Of a stretch of 45,072 bases of DNA, positions 39,690 through 45,072 are shown one piece after another. Origin of the DNA: Clostridia bacterium (GTDB lineage: Bacteria > Bacillota > Clostridia > Oscillospirales > Ruminococcaceae). The stretch's first letter is position 1, and each line of letters opens with the position of its first letter. Below the pieces are notes generated by a model. It was not told the origin of the DNA. It searched no databases and saw nothing but the letters and a program-made list of their open reading frames with translations. The DNA is taken from positions 1 through 45,072 of the forward strand of contig RZZW01000025.1 of assembly GCA_009929695.1 (NCBI GenBank), in the 5' to 3' direction. Both the position numbers and the translations under genes were made by a program.

Positions 39690-40034
39690 TTACATTTTGC
39701 TCTCGTTTTCGTCAGCTTCGGCATTTGCTACGGCTGTCTCAATTTCCTCGTCAGGCGCGGGATTTTCGTAGTCCTCCATATACACGGCACGCTTTTTTTC
39801 ACGCAGCTTCGCCTGCTCTTTTTCCATTTGCTCGTTTATCGTAGCGGCTTTTTTCTTCCACAGCTTCCATGCGCGTATGCAAAAAAATACAGCAAAACCC
39901 GCCAAAATCGCGGTCAGTGCCGCAATCACAAGATGCGCCGCCGTCCACTGTGCAAACGGTGTCATTGATAAAAAATTAATGCTGCTGTAAGCAAAATAAG
40001 CAGCGCCTAACGCCAAAATTATTGAAATAAACAA
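39690..40034 (-). CDS. Small membrane protein with coiled-coil tail (114 residues)
   Basis: Two hydrophobic helices (residues 2-24 and 34-54), then a basic, helical, coiled-coil-like section (KLWKKKAATINEQMEKEQAK region, 57-83) and an acidic tail. No recognised family. Start is TTG, preceded by GAGGTG at 6 bp. Divergent from the YegP-like gene. Confidence 0.6.
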   Translation of the reverse strand: MFISIILALGAAYFAYSSINFLSMTPFAQWTAAHLVIAALTAILAGFAVFFCIRAWKLWKKKAATINEQMEKEQAKLREKKRAVYMEDYENPAPDEEIETAVANAEADENESKM

Positions 40035-40092
40035 TTATATCACCTCATAAAGTTTATTGTAGCATATTTTCCATATATTTTACACGTAAAAT

Positions 40093-40121
40093 TTGACAAA
40101 TTTTGTCTAAAAAGCTATAAT
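40093..40121 (+). promoter_or_regulatory. Promoter of the YegP-like gene
   Basis: TTGACA (40093-40098), 17-bp spacer, TATAAT (40116-40121): full consensus. Confidence 0.88.
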
Positions 40122-40161
40122 ACTTTCAGTGATAATCTATAAGAATAGGAGGTTTTATATT

Positions 40162-40524
40162 ATGGGCAAATTTGAAATCAAGGAAAATGCAAAAGGCGGC
40201 GTCAGCTTTAGCCTCAAAGCGGGCAATGGCGAGGTCATCGGCGCGTCAGAGGTTTACTCTTCGCTTGCAAGCTGTGAAAACGGAATTGCCAGCGTAAAGA
40301 AAAATGCTCCAATAGCCGAGGTCGAGGATCAAACAATAGACGAAAAAGCCAAAAATCCAAAATTTGAGCTCTATGTCGACAAAGCAGGCGAGTTCCGTTT
40401 CCGTTTGAAGGCGGGCAACGGTGAAATAATTTTAGCGTCCGAGGGCTATAAAAGCAAGGATAGCTGCAAAAACGGCATAGAAAGCGTAAAGAAAAACGCC
40501 CCCGATGCCGAAAGCGTAAAGTAA
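40162..40524 (+). CDS. YegP-like protein with two DUF1508 repeats
   Basis: A 120-residue protein made of two DUF1508 copies: residues 1-50 (FEIKENAKGGVSFSLKAGNGEVIGASEVYSS, SCENGIASVKKNAP) and 68-118 (FELYVDKAGEFRFRLKAGNGEIILASEGYKS, SCKNGIESVKKNAP). The family (UPF0339) is widespread, with unknown function. Start at 40162 follows AGGAGG. A consensus promoter suggests high expression. Single-gene unit before the tRNA. Confidence 0.9.
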   Translation: MGKFEIKENAKGGVSFSLKAGNGEVIGASEVYSSLASCENGIASVKKNAPIAEVEDQTIDEKAKNPKFELYVDKAGEFRFRLKAGNGEIILASEGYKSKDSCKNGIESVKKNAPDAESVK

Positions 40525-40548
40525 TAACGCAAATATTTAACAAAAGAC

Positions 40549-40578
40549 TTGACAAAACACCCCAAAATAACGTATAAT
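40549..40578 (+). promoter_or_regulatory. Promoter of tRNA-Pro
   Basis: TTGACA (40549-40554), 18-bp spacer, TATAAT (40573-40578), 12 bp before the tRNA. Confidence 0.85.
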
Positions 40579-40590
40579 TAACTACGCTGT

Positions 40591-40667
40591 CCGGGTGTGG
40601 CGCAGTTTGGTAGCGCGCTTGACTGGGGGTCAAGAGGCCGCAAGTTCAAGTCTTGTCACTCGGACCA
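40591..40667 (+). tRNA. tRNA-Pro (anticodon GGG)
   Basis: The cloverleaf folds: acceptor CCGGGTG with CACTCGG, D stem GCGC/GCGC, anticodon stem CTTGA/TCAAG with loop CTGGGGG giving anticodon GGG, T stem GCAAG/CTTGT. CCA is encoded. G37 after the anticodon is usual for proline tRNAs. Confidence 0.95.
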
Positions 40668-40668
40668 T

Positions 40669-40722
40669 ATCGAGTGTTCATAACGGATTTAAGTATTCCG
40701 TGTGGACACTCGATTTCTTTTT
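40669..40722 (+). terminator. Terminator after tRNA-Pro
   Basis: ATCGAGTGT pairs with ACACTCGAT, with an inner ACGGA/TCCGT stem, followed by TTCTTTTT. Confidence 0.85.
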
Positions 40723-40755
40723 GCCTAAAAATCGGGTTTCTTCGTACTATGTATG

Positions 40756-40785
40756 GAGCAGGTTTTGACGCCTGCTCTTTTTGTT

Positions 40786-40787
<2 letters not shown>
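40756..40787 (+). terminator. Plus-strand terminator at the element edge
   Basis: GAGCAGG/CCTGCTC with loop TTTTGACG and TTTTTGTTTT after it. It would stop plus-strand transcription entering the element. Confidence 0.72.
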
Positions 40788-42733
<1,946 letters not shown>

Positions 42734-42746
42734 TACGGTTCCTCCT

Positions 42747-43610
42747 TTATCTCGCACCGTCGTCGCGATTGCGTTGACGGCGGCGGTAATCGGCTTCTAC
42801 GATTTGAATAATTGCCTTTTCCATATCTTGCGTGGTATAACTTTTGGGGAAGAAACGGCGCAGGTCTTCTGCTTTGAAGCTGACTTTCTCTTGCTGATTG
42901 GCTTTTTCCTCGCACACAATGCTGTATATTTCATCTTCCGTCAGCATTTCTTCTCGGTACATATTTTTCATGCGAACGGCTTGAGCGTAGGAAGGAGTGC
43001 AGTCCTCCTGTGACATAGCGTCCAGAACGGCATACTGAAAATCAGTATCGAGATACGAAAGTTCTACGCCAACGGAGAAAGCCATTCTACCTTCATCCAT
43101 ATATTCAAGTAGTTCAGGGACGAGATAGGTCAGACGGATATAGCGCTTAACTTGTGTGGCACTGTCAGAATCAGAAATCTCGTCTGCGGTTAACTTCGGG
43201 CCAACTCGGTCCGAAGTTAAATCCGTTCTTTTCCCCTGATGGGACATGGCATCCATTTTCAGCTTATACGCAAAGGCTTTCTCGCTGGGCAGGATATGCT
43301 CACGGTGCAGATTGCTGTCTACCACGGCAATGGCGGCAGTATCACGATCAAGGGCATAAATCAAGGCAGGAATTTCACGAATTCCTGCCTTTTCTGCTGC
43401 GTGTAATCTCCTATGCCCGGAAATTACTTCATATTCATCTGTGTTTTCTATCGGTCGGACAATCAACGGAGACATAATTCCTTGCTCCTGAATGCTCTCT
43501 ATCAGACTGTTCATTTCATCATTGTCGATAACCTTGTAGGGGTGTCCCTCAAAGGGACGAAGTTTATCTACCGGAATCAAAACCGGTGTTCTGTTTGTTT
43601 CATTTTTCAT
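42747..43610 (-). CDS. ParB/RepB/Spo0J-like nuclease-domain protein
   Basis: A 287-residue protein. The ParB N-terminal domain (about 12-110) shows PVDKLRPFEGHPYKVIDNDEMNSLIESIQEQGIMSPLIVRPI and YEVISGHRRLHAAEKAG, HRR being the nucleotide-binding box. A helical HTH part follows, with an element-type C-terminus. Such proteins are common in mobilizable elements, where they may help maintenance or regulation. The start overlaps the relaxase stop (TAATG). Confidence 0.87.
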   Translation of the reverse strand: MKNETNRTPVLIPVDKLRPFEGHPYKVIDNDEMNSLIESIQEQGIMSPLIVRPIENTDEYEVISGHRRLHAAEKAGIREIPALIYALDRDTAAIAVVDSNLHREHILPSEKAFAYKLKMDAMSHQGKRTDLTSDRVGPKLTADEISDSDSATQVKRYIRLTYLVPELLEYMDEGRMAFSVGVELSYLDTDFQYAVLDAMSQEDCTPSYAQAVRMKNMYREEMLTEDEIYSIVCEEKANQQEKVSFKAEDLRRFFPKSYTTQDMEKAIIQIVEADYRRRQRNRDDGAR

Positions 43611-44938
43611 TATCTTTCGTAGTTCCTTTCTCTGCTTCGATTTCTTTCTTGGAATAGATTTTTGTTTTCGTTCTCACAAATTAGATTCATGGTGTCGATA
43701 ATTCCTTGTGAACGGGTTTCAATACCTTTGTTCAATTTAAGATTCTTACGTTGGACTGCAAGTTTCGCGGTAATATTCCGTATGTCTTCCCGAAGAAGTT
43801 CTTTTTCCTCCGGCGATGCCCTGCGCATCATGTTGCGCAACTTGTTTCGCCTTTCATTCAGATACTCCATTTCAATCTCGATGTTCTTTCTGTCCTCATA
43901 TAAATCCTCAAGTGTATCAATGTTGCTTATGCCCATGTACTGCGTCTGCGCTGAAATCTCGTCCATTTTCCGTATGTCTTCAAGCAGGTACGGACTTGTG
44001 GGCGTGTACTTTCTCTCTTTCGGGAGAAAACCAAGCTGATAGCTGTAATACAGAAACAGGCGGTAGATATGGGTTTCGCGGCAGAAATCGTCAAACGGAT
44101 TATAGGCAGAACGGATATGCTCCGGGATATACGGGGAAAAGGTTATTACTGCAGCACGGGCGGCGGTTTGTTTGTAGTCGTCATAAATTCGGTTTTGAAT
44201 GTTCAAAACGGTATATTCTTCATCCAGCGTATCAAACCGGGTGTAATGTTCAAAGTTGTGTAATTTCAGCTTCCAGTGCATACCGTCCAGATACACATCG
44301 TAGCCTTTGCGGATGAGGTGCTTTTTGAATTGGTCAATCGTCCTGCTGGTTGCAATCGCTTCTTCAATATCCCGACGGTAAATGTTATACCGTGTCGGCT
44401 TGCCGGATTTCTCATCCAGCCATACCGGGCGGGACGGTGCCTTGTGCGGATTCTGTATCACCGAATAACCGTACTGTCGGCATAGGCGGTCGGAGCAGTC
44501 TCGCAGTCGTTGTTGTTCTTTCTTTGAATAGTTGTATTTTCCGCCGTTCTTGAAGGATACGGAATTAAATGCAAAATGATTGTGAAGATGGTCTTTGTCA
44601 AGATGTGTTGTTACAACAATCTGAAAACGGTCACCCCACATTTCCTTTGCCAGCATGACGCCGAGCGCATGACATTCTTCCGGGTCAATTTCATCCGGGC
44701 GAAAGCTCTGGTAACCGTGCCATGCTATATATTTGTCGTCTTTTCCGTATTGCTTCTTTGTGGCAATCATTTGCCGCAGGGCGGTTTCTTTCAGACAGTT
44801 GATGGCGGTGACATATTCTTTTCCTGCGGTTTTGTCGGGGTTCTCTACATAGGAGAACACACTGAAAAAGTCCTGCTGTTCCTTTGTTCGTATCGTGGTT
44901 TTCTCCGGGTCCTCCACATAGTCAATCAGATCTTTCAT
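43610..44938 (-). CDS. Relaxase/mobilization protein, N-terminus probably truncated
   Basis: A 442-residue nicking enzyme for conjugative transfer. DYVEDPEKT and the repeat FSYVENPDKT lie at the N-terminus (probable catalytic Tyr region), and the metal motif HLDKDHLHNHFAFNSV is near 110-126. The C-terminal third is coiled coil. Homologous relaxases usually begin 15-25 residues earlier with a conserved MA(T)xR..P segment; here the upstream in-frame codons meet a stop within 10 residues, and translation would start at an ATG overlapping the stop of a truncated recombinase. Activity is uncertain. Confidence 0.8.
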   Translation of the reverse strand: MKDLIDYVEDPEKTTIRTKEQQDFFSVFSYVENPDKTAGKEYVTAINCLKETALRQMIATKKQYGKDDKYIAWHGYQSFRPDEIDPEECHALGVMLAKEMWGDRFQIVVTTHLDKDHLHNHFAFNSVSFKNGGKYNYSKKEQQRLRDCSDRLCRQYGYSVIQNPHKAPSRPVWLDEKSGKPTRYNIYRRDIEEAIATSRTIDQFKKHLIRKGYDVYLDGMHWKLKLHNFEHYTRFDTLDEEYTVLNIQNRIYDDYKQTAARAAVITFSPYIPEHIRSAYNPFDDFCRETHIYRLFLYYSYQLGFLPKERKYTPTSPYLLEDIRKMDEISAQTQYMGISNIDTLEDLYEDRKNIEIEMEYLNERRNKLRNMMRRASPEEKELLREDIRNITAKLAVQRKNLKLNKGIETRSQGIIDTMNLICENENKNLFQERNRSRERNYER

Positions 44939-45072
44939 TAGTCCGGCAATACTATAAGGTCGATTTTACCGTTCAGAGCATCGGCAATCATCTCGTTGAA
45001 ACCATCTCTGTGCTTGGTGTTCAATGCCGAAATGCCCTCGTCCGTATAGACCTTGACGAATGTCCACTCAGG
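44938..45072 (-). pseudogene. Truncated second serine recombinase (N-terminal part, enters from right edge)
   Basis: The visible 44 residues, FVKVYTDEGISALNTKHRD, GFNEMIADALNGKIDLIV, match the middle of a serine recombinase catalytic domain, but the next residues should begin with a TKSVSRFARN-like block. Here the frame reads LPD and stops, and the relaxase ATG overlaps that stop (TAATG). The break in family sequence marks a fusion point near 44950. Confidence 0.78.

Overview
The window looks like the chromosome of an anaerobic Clostridia-type Firmicute, probably an Oscillospirales/Ruminococcaceae-like gut organism. This rests on gene content (class II aldolase, short-type ArgC, an orphan [FeFe] hydrogenase, a GGGtGRT protein, rubredoxin, DUF134 plus NifX-like proteins), strong GGAGG ribosome binding sites, TTGACA/TATAAT promoters with 17-bp spacers, and several families of palindromic intergenic repeats typical of such genomes. 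The species cannot be told from the sequence.

Layout. 1-139 is the 3' end of an IS3-family element. 165-5249 (minus) holds rlmB, a large eight-helix protein built like a heavy-metal P-type ATPase but lacking every catalytic motif, a YhfC-type membrane protease and a PsiE-like protein. 5250-5920 is a long regulatory gap before fba (5921-6784). 7088-9380 is a TetR regulator with an ABC exporter. 9457-12486 (minus) is a WbpG-HisF2-HisH2 acetamidino-sugar module with a promoter and 5' hairpin. 12685-13467 is an NYN/LOTUS nuclease-like gene. 13636-18832 is argCJBDF, preceded by two ArgR-like boxes. 18988-19444 has two tiny divergent genes around a 13-bp palindrome. 19616-21127 (minus) is the hydrogenase and 21262-22128 an ArsP-type exporter. 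22156-23553 is a glycosyltransferase gene broken by one stop codon.

23617-30144 is a redox and metal region: a NifU-like scaffold with a GGGtGRT protein, DUF134, rubredoxin, a NifX-like protein, CoA-disulfide reductase with rhodanese domain, and a Fur/Zur regulator. Rubredoxin and the reductase share a 14-bp motif placed identically relative to their -10 boxes, centred near -41.5. 30444-33951 is the zinc uptake operon (small Cys membrane protein, ZnuA, ZnuC, ZnuB, lipoprotein). Then come YaiI (minus), a membrane GGDEF/EAL protein (minus), a mannitol-dehydrogenase-family/UxuB gene with its GntR regulator, small proteins, a YegP-like protein and tRNA-Pro(GGG).

From just after the tRNA to the right edge lies an integrative mobilizable element on the minus strand: large serine recombinase, TnpW-like protein, ParB-like protein and a relaxase. 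The relaxase's 5' end is joined to a truncated second serine recombinase, so the element appears rearranged.

Most promising for follow-up: the shared class-II-type promoter motif (26332 and 27848), the catalytically dead P-type ATPase with a long disordered N-terminus (1459-4449), the array of GTTGAAA boxes upstream of fba, the leader hairpin of the acetamidino module, and the chimeric junction at the right edge.
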